Assembly: GCF_003573695.1 (NCBI RefSeq)
Contig: NC_039359.1
Location: 91,359,385 to 91,423,384, forward strand
Source: Papaver somniferum
Taxonomy: Eukaryota > Streptophyta > Magnoliopsida > Ranunculales > Papaveraceae
Reading direction: 5' to 3'
Length of the DNA: 64,000 nt
Shown here: positions 12,949-23,622 of the stretch, piece by piece
Position numbering within the stretch: the stretch's first letter is position 1
Layout: every line of letters begins with the position of its first letter
Position numbers and translations under genes: made by a program
Notes under the pieces: model-generated
Told to the model about the DNA's origin: nothing
Database searches by the model: none
What the model saw: only the letters and a program-made list of their open reading frames with translations

Positions 12949-12962
12949 GATTTGGTGTAGTG
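12949..12962 (-). repeat. CACTA right terminal inverted repeat
   Basis: GATTTGGTGTAGTG, partner of 422-435; followed by the duplicated TGC at 12963-12965. Confidence 0.95.
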
Positions 12963-13039
12963 TGCATAATCAAACAGGTAAGAGAAGTTCACAAAAACAT
13001 AAAAAAAAAAACATAAACTATAAAAAAAAGGTTCATGCA

Positions 13040-15931
13040 TACTACTCCAGCATTAATACACGACATGTAGCTTTGTTGTGGTTCCCAATCTTCTTGCAAT
13101 TTGATCACTTCATAGGCCTCCTCTCCTTCTCATAAGAACCACGAATGTGTTTCTTTAGTGGTCTTCCTGGAGGTGGCCTTGGAATACCAGGTAGGACTCT
13201 CTCTTCAGGTTCACACGCTTTTGGTCTGTCGTAATTGGGAATGGGTCGAATGCAGAAGCATACGTATGGCGAAAATGATTCGAACCAAAGTAAGGATCAA
13301 CAAACCTCAACATCTCAATACCACTCATAATAATAACAGCAGTGGCGTGAGCACAGGGGAAACCAAACACTTTCCATCTTTGGCAAGTGCACGTCATATG
13401 CGTCAGATCAGCATCATGAGAGCTAGGAGAGTGAACCTCATATATACCATTACCTGACTCCGTAACACTCCATGGATACCCTATATCTACATGTGACTTG
13501 AGGAGATCTTTATAGATGGGAGTAAAACTATCACTATAATTTCTACCGAGCTCACGCCTTTCTGCACTCATCCTCATAATCTTTATCCTAATCTCATCAA
13601 CAAGAGCAGCTGGAGGCAGATCCCTTTCAGGAAGAATCCAGTTATTGAAAGATTCTGCAATAGTTGACGAGTGTGTCCCATACCTATATCCTACGAAGAA
13701 AGCATTTGCCCAATGCTTGGGATCGATATTTCTGATGTACTTGGAAACCCAACCAATTCCTATGATACACATCTCATTTAAAGCAGACTCATATTTAGCA
13801 ACACTGTAGCAGTATGCAGCTTTATGGAACAAATCTTGAACTTGTTTATACTTCTCATGTGATTTCTTGATAGGGAGGTTATTTTTCAAATGATGGAAAC
13901 AGTAACTATGATAAGAGTTGGGAAAATACTTGGGAATACTTTGCTTCATCCCTTCATGACGATCAGTGATAAAGGTGATAGGACGAGAGTCGACACAATG
14001 CTACAAGTTCTCCATAAACCACTCCCACCATTCAATGTCTTCTCCAAGAACTAAAGCATACGCAAAAGGAAAAAATCCTACAGAATGAAAAGAACACAAA
14101 AAAAAACTAAAAGTGTCATCTCATTAAAAAATATCTATAACAAAAATGAAAGTTTCATTCTTAAAATGAAGTCCATTCTGTAGCATGAACTGTATAATCA
14201 AAAAATCTATAAATTTTCTACACTTCATTCCAAAAATGAAGTTCATTCTGTAACATGAACTGTAGAATAATCAATATCTATAACTTTTCTACACTTCATT
14301 CCAACAATGAAGTCCATTTAAACATGAACTAAGACCTTCTTCTTCAAAAAATAACAAAGTAAAACATAAACAAAAGTAGCAGGAGTTCATTCCCCGCTTA
14401 TGAACAGCTAAAAAACTTAACAAAGAAGCTTCATTCATTCACATTGCTATTAAAAACAAAAAAATAAAGGTTTCATTCTATATAATGAATTACATTCTGT
14501 AGCATGAACTGTATAATCAAAAAATCTATAACTTTTCTACACTTCATTCCAAAAATGAGGTCCATTCTATAACATGAATTGTAGAACCAAAGAAGCAGGA
14601 GTTCATTCTCACTTATGAACAGATAAAAACTTAACAAGAAATAAGATTTCATTCTTAAAATGAAGACCTTCTTAACAAAATAACAAAAGTAAAACTGATA
14701 GAAATTACTTTCTTATTGAACATAAAATGAGTTCATCCTAAAAAATGAAAAGCCTTAACAGAGAAAATTCATTCATTCACATTGCTCTTAAAAATCAAAC
14801 AACAAACTAATATGAGTTATTCAGAAAAAAAAAAGAATATTTACCTTGGTTTCCATTCACACCAGTGGCATCCATCAATATTCCCTTGAATCCCCCGTTG
14901 AGAAATGTTGCATCACAGTAAAGCATATGGCGAATGAACCGGTATCCTTCCATACAGGAAGCAAAACATATGAAAAGCCTCTGAAAACATTTAATCTCTT
15001 TATCATACTCAAACTTAATATAACTTCCAGGACTGGTATCCTTTGTTGCTTCAACATACCAAATAATAAATGTATAACTTTTTACATCATCGCCATATAT
15101 CTCTGCATTAGATGCTTCCTTCCCTTTACAAGCATGATGGTATTTTATGTCAATACCATAACAACTCTTCACCTGAGCAACCATATCATTAGGCTTTATC
15201 GACGGATTCGACTGTATTTGATCCTTGAATAGATGCTTAATCAATTTATTCTTCACAGATGGGTCCTTCAGCTTATAAGCACCACCATATTTATGCTCCC
15301 CATTGAATTCCTTGATATCAAAGACACTTTTAGCGGTATCGATTGGAATACAGTGCAGATACCAAGGACATTCTGCATTCCTACCACACTTTCCTGTGAA
15401 CCTGAGTTTGTCATTCTTAACCTTTGTAACTGTATAGCCAGACTTGCTGCAGTATTTGCTGACAGCTAAACGAACCTCATCAACACCACCATGAAAAACT
15501 TGACCAATACCTTTAAAAATATCCTCCCAACCTTCGGATAAAAGAGGTTTCAATTGCTCCTGACCTTTCGTCAGGTATTTAATCTTTGAAGTCCTAGTGA
15601 ACCCAGTGCATGATTCATCGTCACTGAGAGACTACGTGGAAATACCAGAAGAAGAGCTAGAAGCAACATCATGACAAGCCTCCTCAACAAACGGATCAAA
15701 ACTTGACAATTCCCTTGAACAAGTAAAAACAATTAGACCTTGAAGAGAATAATCACAATTAATGAGAGCTTTATCACAACCACTAATAAATCTTATGCTC
15801 CGAGGAGTCAAGTTTCTCCAATAGTGACAAACAGATATTTTAAAGTCACGAATCATAGTATCTAAAGAAACTTTCAACGGAATACCATCCCCTTTGTAGT
15901 ACACAACAGCATAACAACTGGATAGGGCCAT
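13040..15931 (-). pseudogene. MuDR-type MULE transposase, two coding exons, disrupted
   Basis: Exon 1 (15931-14845) holds a PB1-like N-terminus starting MALSSCYAVVYY, then the MuDR DNA-binding domain (CPWYLHC) and the start of the MULE catalytic domain (first Asp in CDATFL). A 767-bp intron (14844-14078) follows. Exon 2 joins in phase (GNQ-GFFPFAYALVLGED) and carries the second Asp (FITDRHEG), CFHH, the catalytic Glu (AESFNNW) and a SWIM zinc finger (CTCQRW ... CAHA). Lesions: TAG at 15632-15634, TAG at 14001-14003, a 1-bp frameshift near 13240, and TGA at 13105-13107 replacing the first Cys of the C-terminal zinc knuckle (CNHNKATC type). The start at 15931 is favoured because a TTTTTCAG acceptor lies just upstream. 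The gene is dead. Confidence 0.9.
14078..14844 (-). repeat. MULE intron built of TTCATTC/GAATGAA repeats
   Basis: A unit of about 67-70 bp (CATTCTGTAGCATGAACTGT, then AATCTATAACTTTTCTACAC) recurs at about 14175, 14242 and 14490, with further decayed copies. Splice sites GTAAATATTC and CTGTAG bound it. Confidence 0.75.
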
Positions 15932-15944
15932 ACTGAACCTGAAA

Positions 15945-16660
15945 AATGAACACACACGCACAATAGTTCATTATTGGAATGAAGCTGAAACAAAATATCT
16001 TCATTCAATAACATTCTAACAAAATAAAGAGTTCATTCCACGAATGAAGACTTAAACAGAATGATCTCATTCATTAACATCCTAACAGATAAACAGAGCA
16101 GCAACAGTACTTCTTCCATGACAAAAAAGAAAAGTTCATTCTCGGAATGAAACCTTAATAAAATGACTTCATTCGTTAACATCCTAACAGATAAACAAAA
16201 GCACCAACAATACTTCTTCCATGAAAAAATAAGAGTTCATTCTCGAAATGAAGCCTTAACAAAATAAAGATTCTTAACAGAACATCACTAATAGATTCTT
16301 CCTTAAACAAAATAAAGAGTTCATTCCACGAACTGAAGCCTTAACAGAACAACACTAATAGATTCTTCCTTAAACAAAATAAAGAGTTCATTCCAAGAAA
16401 TGAATCCTTAACAGAATGACTTCATTTCGTTAACATCCTAAAAAAGATAAAAAAAAACAAAGCACCAACAGTACTTATTCCATGGTAAAAAAAGAGTTCA
16501 TTCTTGGAATGAAGCCGTAACGCTATTAATAGCTTCTTCCTTAACAAAATAAAGAGTTCATTCTAACAAATGAAGCCTTAACAGAACGACTTCATTCATT
16601 GTAATCAAAGAAAAACTTAGTTGATCTATAATTCAAGGAAAGGATTAGCGTGAAAACTCA
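15945..16660 (-). repeat. MULE leader intron built of imperfect palindromes
   Basis: About 13 copies of GTTCATTC-n-GAATGAAGCC or CTTCATTCGTTAACATCC within 700 bp, with a higher-order period near 120 bp. The intron is bounded by a minus-strand donor GTGAGT near 16660 and an acceptor TTTTTCAG near 15945. The non-coding leader exon is about 16660-17045. Confidence 0.7.
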
Positions 16661-17290
16661 CCAGCAACAAGAAGAATTCAAATCAAACTCCAAAAAAACG
16701 CCGATCTACGAATCTGTAATTCCAAAAAATCAACTCCAACCGAATCAATCTTCACTTCAAAAAAGTCTCGAATCAAATCTTCAAAAAAGCCTCGAATCAA
16801 ATCTTCGATTCAAATCTTTTGTAATCAAAATCTCGAATCAAATTCACTCCAAATCAAAACACCGCAATCAAATTCACTCTGTAATCAAATCAATCTTCAT
16901 AACCAAGTCAATCTGCTGTAAATCGAATCGATCTTGGTATCAAAAACGGAATCGAGGAAGATTTCGTAAACCCTGGAAGAAGAAAAAATCTGCAGCAAAA
17001 GAAGAAAAACGAGATCGGAGTAGGAGAGAGAAAATTTTCTTGAACCTAAATTTTATTGTTGTTGTTTCTTGTTTATATATGTCGGTAAAAGGACTAAACA
17101 ATAAAATTTATGACCAAAAGATAATTTTTGCACGTGCAGGGGTATTTTGGTAACAGAAAAAGAATATTCCGTGTGGGTGGACAAAACCCTAGCACCAAAC
17201 TATAATTTTCATGACCAAACTATAATCTATATTGCCAAAATGGACCAAACAGACAATTGACTATGTCAATTGGACTAGACTCTCTCTAAT

Positions 17291-17600
17291 ATAATATTCC
17301 TAGGACTATATGATATTTCTTTGATCCGAAGAACAGATCAAAAACATGACGATTGTGTTTGGGGTGTATTTCTCGGAGGTTGGACGATAAGCAGGCACAC
17401 AAACAGATAAGCGCAATGCACATTTCCTCGACATATGCGGTAAGGATGCAATAACGGACAACATTACGAACAAAAATAAACAAAAAAGTAACTATCATTT
17501 TGCATTGCTAAATTATGGAAATGATAAATAAAAACTGATCAAAATAATTCATTTCAATTGGACTTGCAGATATTAAATAAAAGCATACAGTAAAGTCTTG
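17291..17600. other. Intergenic, no gene seen
   Basis: AT-rich DNA between the MULE and the F-box pseudogene. The short minus-strand frame here shows no recognisable motif. Confidence 0.4.
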
Positions 17601-17690
17601 GACCTGGAGTTATGGTGGCAAATCTCGACATTCCGATTCGTAGTCGCATGCATAACCATACAGTAAAGTCTTGGACCTGGAGGTTATGGA
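17586..17690. repeat. Direct duplication of about 30 bp, offset about 70 bp
   Basis: CATACAGTAAAGTCTTGGAC followed by CTGGAGTTATGG occurs at about 17586-17616 and again at about 17656-17689. Confidence 0.75.
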
Positions 17691-17700
17691 CACAAATATA

Positions 17701-20629
17701 TCATCTGGATTCTGGAATGTACCTCGCAGAATTTTCTCCAAGATCTTCCAATGAAACAAAGCTATTAATGTGGGGAACTGCATGAGCATACCACACATAC
17801 ATATTCCAGAGACTTTTGGTACTTATAGTTTTAGGGTCGTAACAAATAGGTGCTTTATAGTCATGCACATAGCAATCCTCCCACATCAAAACTTGATTGT
17901 TATTTGTTATGGAAAATGGTTCATAATGGGTGTCAGCAGGGAAGCCATCTTTGTATTTCATACTGATATCCCAAATCCAAACCCCAAAGGTTTGAGTCAT
18001 CATTCTCATCCACTGGGAAGTACCATTGGCTCTTCTTCTTTTTTTTATGCTCTTTCATCAATATCCAAACTAGTATAATACACACGTGCGATGCACCTGC
18101 CATTCCGTTCATTCGGTGTTCGTTCCGTTCATTCGAATCGCTTGCCACTTAAATGGATGAGTACACGTCCTAAAATTTATGCGATTCTTGTAATTGGAGC
18201 ATCAATATCCATTTACACAACAAAAATAAAATGTGATCAAAAACAACCAAAGTATCACATAAAAGAGCAAGCTTAATTTACTTAATATTTTTGCATTTGT
18301 GAAAAGAAACTGAAACTAAAATATGTGCATGACTTATAGTTGGATAACTGACTTCATTATAAGACTTTAATATTCAAACAATAAATTAGTGAATAAAATA
18401 ATTTAGTTTTTTTCTACATTTTCTTTGTGTTAACATGTGTATTTTGTCTGTACCACAGTGCAAAACCTATTGTTTTCACCAAAGACAGATGTTGTATCCC
18501 AACACATGTCTCTGTACTATAAGTGCTCTGCTATTTGGTTTTCAGCAAGGAAATATCGTGAAACCCCATCCACTCTGCCTTCTCCACCACCTGCTACTCC
18601 GTTCTCTTTTTTTCCTCCTTTTTATCTTGGCCTTTTGTTTCTCTCTCTCTCGAGAGACGATATTTAGAACAACTAATACCCAAATCTTCCAACAATGAAA
18701 AGCATCAAATCGGTAGACCAAATTTTTGTAACTGGATCGATGGAACCAAGTTTTTGAAGAATGACAGCAGCATGGGTGTAACTTACTACTATGCTCGAGG
18801 AAATGTAGGCGCTGAAAAGATTTCAAGATCAGTCTGTGTTGTTTTTGTGCTGAAAAGATTTAGAACACTAACACCGTCACCACTTATTGGGTACCCAACT
18901 CAGTGAAAACATGAATGGCATGTATCGGATTGAAGTAACCAATCGCTATAAGTGAATCAATTTGCTGATTTTCAGAAAGAATCAAAATTTTCATTTTTCG
19001 AATTTGAATCAAGTTGAACTTAAGGTTGATCTGAAATTTGAATTTGCAAAATGGGTTATTAATGGTTTGGTTAATTTGAATTTGCTAAGAAAAAGTTTTG
19101 TTGAAATTCGCAAAATGGGTTAATTTAATGGTTCGTAAGATTAGGGCGTTTGGGAGGATTCAATATGAAGTTTTAATAATTATGATCTCACCCTTCCATT
19201 ATTTTCAAATTTACACGGTTACGGTGATGCTACTGGTTATGGGAGTGGTGGTGGTGAAGGATTCGTCGATGAATTGAAAAAATTGAATTTTTAATTTTAG
19301 TTTTCCATGGAAGTTAGCGGAAGTGATGATTACGGTGGTAGTATTGGTTACAGCGTCGGTGATGATGGCGCTGGTTAGCGTGGTGGTGATGGTTGTAATC
19401 TGTTGACGGTGGAGGTGTTCAGTGAAAAAGAGGAGAGCGATGAAGAGAAGGAAGACTTTTCAATTACATTATCAAGTTACAGCATTATCCATTGTTGCAT
19501 TACTGTGATAGGAAAAGAAAGGACAGCTACTGATTTTCGTGGTAAAGGTGTTGCTGATTTTCGTTGAATATACGGAAGCAGATAAAAGAAAGGACCGCTA
19601 CTGATTCAAACAAATCAGATGGACGGCCTCAGTTCAATTCCATGTTTTTAAGTCATCTGATCTAACGATCCACGTTAAAAGTACACACAGAAATCTGAGG
19701 TCCTACCAAAAAGGCCTCTTTTCTTTATATTAGTAAGATATCCATACGTTTATCTTCTTTGCGGTTGTATTCTTCTTCCGGATCTTCAGAACGACAAACA
19801 CACATATTACCGCTCAAGGACACACTAAGATCCTTGTAACCAAGGATAACATCATGACACCGTGGCATTGGAAGGGTACCGAAAGTCTCATTTGCTAAAT
19901 AGAAAACTTCTATGTTCCAGTCATCTTCAATACGCTCTATCCAGTAAAGTGCCTCGTTTGCGAAAATCAATCTTTCTTGACGAGTGAAACTTATTTCTCC
20001 TTTGTTTCTCCACCCACTGCCACCAAGGGTGTATACCTGAATGATTCCTAACTTCTTGATTTGGTTGTAGGTAACTTGAACAACCTTGTACTCATTAGTA
20101 GACTGACAGTAACCAAATCCACCAAACACCTCAGGCCTTGATATTTCACCAAAATAAAACACACCAAACCATTGCAAGAACCAAATATGATAGGAGTGGA
20201 AGGTCTGTTTTTGATCAGCTTAACAGGGATATCCCGGGATTGATTGAAACCAAGGTCCATCTTTGTAAGTGTCTTATGAGAAATTGGTTCATCATGAATA
20301 CATACCTTCTCATTATATCCGTGGAAGATCTGGAAATCTTCGGAGCGTTTTTCCAAAACCGCAAAAAGGAGACCCGACTTTGGTTTTTTCAAAAGAATTT
20401 TCCAAAGTCTGCATACTGCTCTGCCCAGCGAGACACACTCGATAGGGATACGAGAAAGTATGCTTTCTGTTATATCTAGATTGAGATTCTTGATTAAGCC
20501 ATTGCTGGTTCCAAGAATGTTTCCGACAAATACTTTTCTTTTAATAGCAGGCTTATGCTTACTATTATCTAGGGCATACCTCTTGGACGAGCTCTCTCCA
20601 AGATCCTTCAATGAAACAAAGCTATTCAT
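17701..20629 (-). pseudogene. F-box protein (type-1 F-box-associated), second copy, broken by a Helitron
   Basis: The upstream part (20629-19739) has an F-box (LDITESILSRIPIECVSLGR) and FBA motifs (FGSCNGLVCF, GGFGYCQSTNEYKVVQV). The downstream part (18069-17701) carries the C-terminus (FPVDENDDSNLW, ISMKYK, CYDPKT, INSFVSLEDLGE). Against the neighbouring copy, about 28 residues after SCNGLVCF are missing with a frame change near 20150, and a net +1 shift occurs near 17985. A Helitron at 18070-19738 separates the two parts; removing it joins Met-Asp to Ile-Trp-Ile-Leu in frame, as in the other copy. Its first codons are fused to the tail of copy 1, with no independent leader visible. F-box proteins supply substrates to SCF ubiquitin ligases; this one is non-functional. 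Confidence 0.88.
18070..19738 (-). mobile_element. Non-autonomous Helitron, 1669 bp
   Basis: On the minus strand it starts TCTTACTAATATAAAG (19738 down) and ends CTAG (18073-18070). A GTGC-ATC-GCAC hairpin (18086-18096) sits about a dozen bases before the end. It is inserted between A and T with no target duplication. TC start, CTRR end, 3' hairpin and AT target are the Helitron hallmarks. The empty site is confirmed by the paralogous F-box gene at 20638-21738. No Rep/helicase frame is present. Internal sequence is AT-rich with a GGTGGTGATG-rich patch near 19230-19400. Confidence 0.92.
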
Positions 20630-20637
20630 GCGAGGAA

Positions 20638-21738
20638 TTACGCGAGCATCCGACTTTGACTATCCCAGACTTCCTTGAAAGTGAGAGTATTAGGGTCGTA
20701 ACAAAATACATTTGACCAGTGATTCCCCCAAAGCAAAATTTGTTTGCTTCTTGTTATGGCAAATGGTTGATATTCAACAGGATCACCACAGAAGCATCCA
20801 TACTTCATACTGAACTCCCAGATCCAAACCCAAGGGTTCGAGTCATCATTCTCGTCCACGGGGGAGTACCCAAAAGGGCCACAATTCTTATTGCTCTTCT
20901 TCTTGTAGTTCTTCTTCTTTTCCTTTTCCTTCTTTAGTGTCCATATATCCAAACAATTATCTTGCACCAAAGAATATGTAAAAGAACTGTCAGCAGTTCT
21001 CACATGATAAACACCTGAACTCCCTCTTAACGACACGAGATGAACTTGTTTACGAGGATAATATCCGGGAGTCCAGTCAAAACACGGTGGCGATGGGAGG
21101 AAAACCGACCGCTCCCTAAAAATGTGAGGAATTTCTCCTTTGTATCTCCACACATTGCCACCACCAAGGGTGTAAACCTGAACCCTTCCCAATCGCAAGG
21201 ATCTTACGACGTTCTTATTGTAAACTTGAACAACCTTGTACTCATTAGTGGATATGCAATATCCAAATCCACCGTAAACCTCAGCTTTTGATATTCCACC
21301 TAAATCCATCTCAGGATGGTAAACATATTCCCCTGTCATGGGGTTGCATATATAAACTAGTTTCTCTTTTCCATAATCCGGAAAGCAAACTAAGCCATTG
21401 CAAGAACCATATATATAAGGTATATATTTGTCTTGACCTAAACCATGGTTGATCTTTGTAAAAGACTGAAAAGAAAGATGTTCAAAATTTACCTCTTCTT
21501 CTTCGCTATATTCACCTTCATACCAGGGTTCGATACCCAGCCCTGTTAATAGGAAACCGGTCTTTGGTATGTTTAAGTGATTTCTCCAAAGTTTGCATAC
21601 TGCTCTGCTTCGCGAGACGAATTCAATAGGTATATGCGAAAGTATGTCTTCTGTTATATCTGAGTTTACGATTACTCCATTGCTTTCGAAGAAACTTTCG
21701 GTGATCCGTCTTCTTTTGGACCGATCATGATTTTCCAT
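20638..21738 (-). CDS. F-box protein with type-1 F-box-associated domain, copy 1 (366 aa)
   Basis: Intronless frame starting MENHDRSKRRR. F-box at about residues 26-70 (SDITEDILSHIPIEFVSRSR, then AVCKLWRNHL). FBA-type repeats follow: YGSCNGLVCF, the ICNPMTGEY motif, GGFGYCISTNEYKVVQV, VQVYTLGGG, and a C-terminal WIWEFSMKYG ... CYDPNTLTF. An Asn/Lys-rich insert lies near residue 280. The 366-residue length is near the usual 350-420 for this class. The frame ends SRMLA, but the family tail (ARVIPRMNSFVSLKDLGE) is readable immediately downstream in another frame, so a 1-bp indel near 20665 has probably shortened the C-terminus. It is expected to be an SCF substrate adaptor; the substrate is unknown. 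Confidence 0.85.
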   Translation of the reverse strand: MENHDRSKRRRITESFFESNGVIVNSDITEDILSHIPIEFVSRSRAVCKLWRNHLNIPKTGFLLTGLGIEPWYEGEYSEEEEVNFEHLSFQSFTKINHGLGQDKYIPYIYGSCNGLVCFPDYGKEKLVYICNPMTGEYVYHPEMDLGGISKAEVYGGFGYCISTNEYKVVQVYNKNVVRSLRLGRVQVYTLGGGNVWRYKGEIPHIFRERSVFLPSPPCFDWTPGYYPRKQVHLVSLRGSSGVYHVRTADSSFTYSLVQDNCLDIWTLKKEKEKKKNYKKKSNKNCGPFGYSPVDENDDSNPWVWIWEFSMKYGCFCGDPVEYQPFAITRSKQILLWGNHWSNVFCYDPNTLTFKEVWDSQSRMLA

Positions 21739-21783
21739 GGTGTGTTGTGAATAACAGTAATCCTTTGCGGTTACTAAGTATCA

Positions 21784-21841
<58 letters not shown>

Positions 21842-22237
21842 ACGAAGAGAGCCTCCCATACTTCACGAACTGGCAGCCGCGACACAAAACCGTGCACTCG
21901 AAGCCCTAAATATGACTGGTGACAGGGCTCAGTGACACCTAATTTTTGGGTGCCTTTAGTAGTGCGCGCGCGCACACACAAAAATAAAATAAAAAAATAT
22001 TCATTCCTTTTCGGCATTTACGGGAGTAATAACCTCCTAAGAGGGTAGTTGGTCAAATTCAATATCTTGAAACAGATGTTATCAAATCTTCCTCCTGCTG
22101 CTTTGCTTTTTTTGCTGTTTTTCTAGCACCCACCTCATTTTGTAGCTCGGCTGTTTCAACATATCTTTTTCAAATGGTGGTAACTTCATTTGTTCACTTC
22201 AACACATAATGCCTGTGAAATGTTTACAGTTAAAATG
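21739..22237. other. Upstream flank of the F-box gene; no gene
   Basis: Contains the AT microsatellite at 21786-21839, a short GC-alternating run GTGCGCGCGCGCACACACA at about 21961-21979, and otherwise featureless AT-rich sequence. Confidence 0.5.
21786..21839. repeat. (AT)27 microsatellite
   Basis: 54 uninterrupted bases of alternating A and T, directly upstream of the F-box gene; it probably overlaps its promoter or leader. Confidence 0.97.
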
Positions 22238-22385
22238 GGTGCAGCTGCATTTTTTTTTGTTTATGTTTTTGTTTTTGTTTCTTTTGCTTAATCACCCAAT
22301 TTTATTAATAAGAAGAGCTAAAATAGTTTACAAAAGGATGATAAACATAGTAAAGATAAAATGAAATTACAGAGGAACTAAATTA

Positions 22386-22830
22386 CTAACAGAATCTGTA
22401 GTATTTTCTATTTGGCATTTCTACTTGTATCAAATTAGCAGGTCTTCCAACATGTTGTATGACTTCTTCCATTTGTAACTTTGCTCCCTTTTTGGTCAAA
22501 CCATCAGCTGAGATATTGAGTTCTCTGTAGCAGTGCTCATAATGTATCTCAGCTAATGCCTGCAAGCTTTTTTGCCATCTTGTTTTGAAACACCAGGGCT
22601 CTGCACCTTTAGTAAAGTCTGCTACAACAGTCTTTGAATCACACATGATAATAATCGTGCTGCAATGAAGTTTAACTGCCCATTCAATGGCCCATATAAC
22701 TACGAGAGTTTCTGCTATATAATTAGTAGTTATTCCCAATCCTCTAGATACAGTCTCTATCACTTCACAGTTACAACCTCTTGCTATAATACCAAAGCCT
22801 GCCATACCAGGATTACCAGCTGTAGCTCCA
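22386..22830 (-). pseudogene. LINE RNase H domain (RVT_3 type), interrupted
   Basis: Motifs GNPGMAGFGIIARG, AETLVVIWAIEWAV (catalytic Glu), IIIMCDSKTVV (catalytic Asp) and LNISADGLTKKGA (last Asp). The N-terminal strand with the first catalytic Asp lies beyond the inserted segment, near 23390-23430, where MGYVRFCCDEAAAG is readable. In plant LINEs this RNase H removes the RNA template. Confidence 0.8.
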
Positions 22831-23388
22831 AAACCAAAACCAAAGCTCTTGTCCAGTAGCAAGTACCTGGTCGAGCAGAGATAGTATCGCGTAACGATAG
22901 GTCTCTCCATAAATGCCGCGAAGTTTTTATACCTGCTGCCAGCACGCCGAGACGCAACCTACCCGAAGGTAAGGACAAATCCTTGACACATTTTGTGTCT
23001 TGTTCGGTTTCGGCACAGAGGGTGTAGTGGCCCATCACTTCCATGGGATTACGCATTCGCGACCAATTAGGTGATGGGTCCACGTATTCCATGTCCCGGC
23101 TGCAGGTCTACGGGGTGATTCCCCTTCACGATCCTGCAAGCTGCAGAGCTACTGAGGGATGTCCCCTTTCACAATTCTGCCATGACGGTTTACTTGTTCA
23201 CGGTTTGCACAGTCCTACTAAGAGAGAAAGCTTCTAACAAAAATCAAAAGGAGGAGAATGGTCTAGTCACGCACCTCAGGTACATACCTCTTTCACGTGG
23301 ATCGCTTCCCTCTACGTTGTTCTATCGAGCGCCAACTCTCTCTCCAAGCATCGGTCCTTCAGGTCCCGTTTAATCAGTTCATCCCAGC
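22830..23388. other. Inserted high-complexity, GC-richer segment; organelle-derived DNA suspected
   Basis: It splits the RNase H coding region of the LINE. CCAGCTGTAGCT on the left and CCAGCTGCAGCT on the right (about 22817 and 23385) look like a diverged 12-bp duplication. Composition is unlike the AT-rich neighbourhood, and no transposon domain or nuclear gene is recognised. It resembles plant mitochondrial non-coding or intron sequence in texture, but I cannot name a source. The frame at 22784-23092 is open but unrecognised. Confidence 0.4.
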
Positions 23389-23622
23389 TGCAGCTTCATC
23401 ACAGCAAAACCGTACATAACCCATCTTAGGACTGGACCAGTAGCATTCTTTAATGTCTTGAAATTTAATGCTTTTGTTATTTAAACTGAAGAAGTTGGGA
23501 ATGTTTGAATCATAAACCTGCCCCATATAGTACCATGCATTATGTATCCTCCATAGTGAACTAAACTCAAAATTCTTCTCTTTAAAATATTCTCATTTGG
23601 CTTACCATTATCAAACATGATA

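Larger units (their letters stand above)
422..12962 (-). mobile_element. CACTA (En/Spm) DNA transposon, complete ends
   Basis: The left end reads CACTACACCAAATC and the right end is its exact reverse complement (12949-12962). Past one mismatch the next three bases also match. The 3-bp target duplication TGC is present at 419-421 and 12963-12965. These are the defining termini of the CACTA superfamily. Inside, on the minus strand, are a TNP2-like transposase region (9846-6127) and a TNP1-like gene (3033-1164), the usual two-gene content. It is inserted in a MULE. Because the transposase frame is broken, mobility would need a helper element. Confidence 0.96.
12963..17290 (-). mobile_element. 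Mutator-like element (MULE), transposase-bearing part; right end approximate
   Basis: It contains a MuDR-type transposase pseudogene with its leader exon and introns, continuous with 1-421 before the CACTA insertion. The right border is set only by where the leader-like sequence stops. I could not identify terminal inverted repeats, because the other end is outside the window. Confidence 0.65.

Noticed and set aside
16650..17153. 167-codon plus-strand frame
   Set aside because: Lys/Ser/Gln-rich low complexity, opposite to and overlapping the MULE leader exon; no motif.
18437..18826. Captured host gene within the Helitron
   Set aside because: Short overlapping frames on both strands of a pyrimidine-rich stretch, with no homology I recognise.
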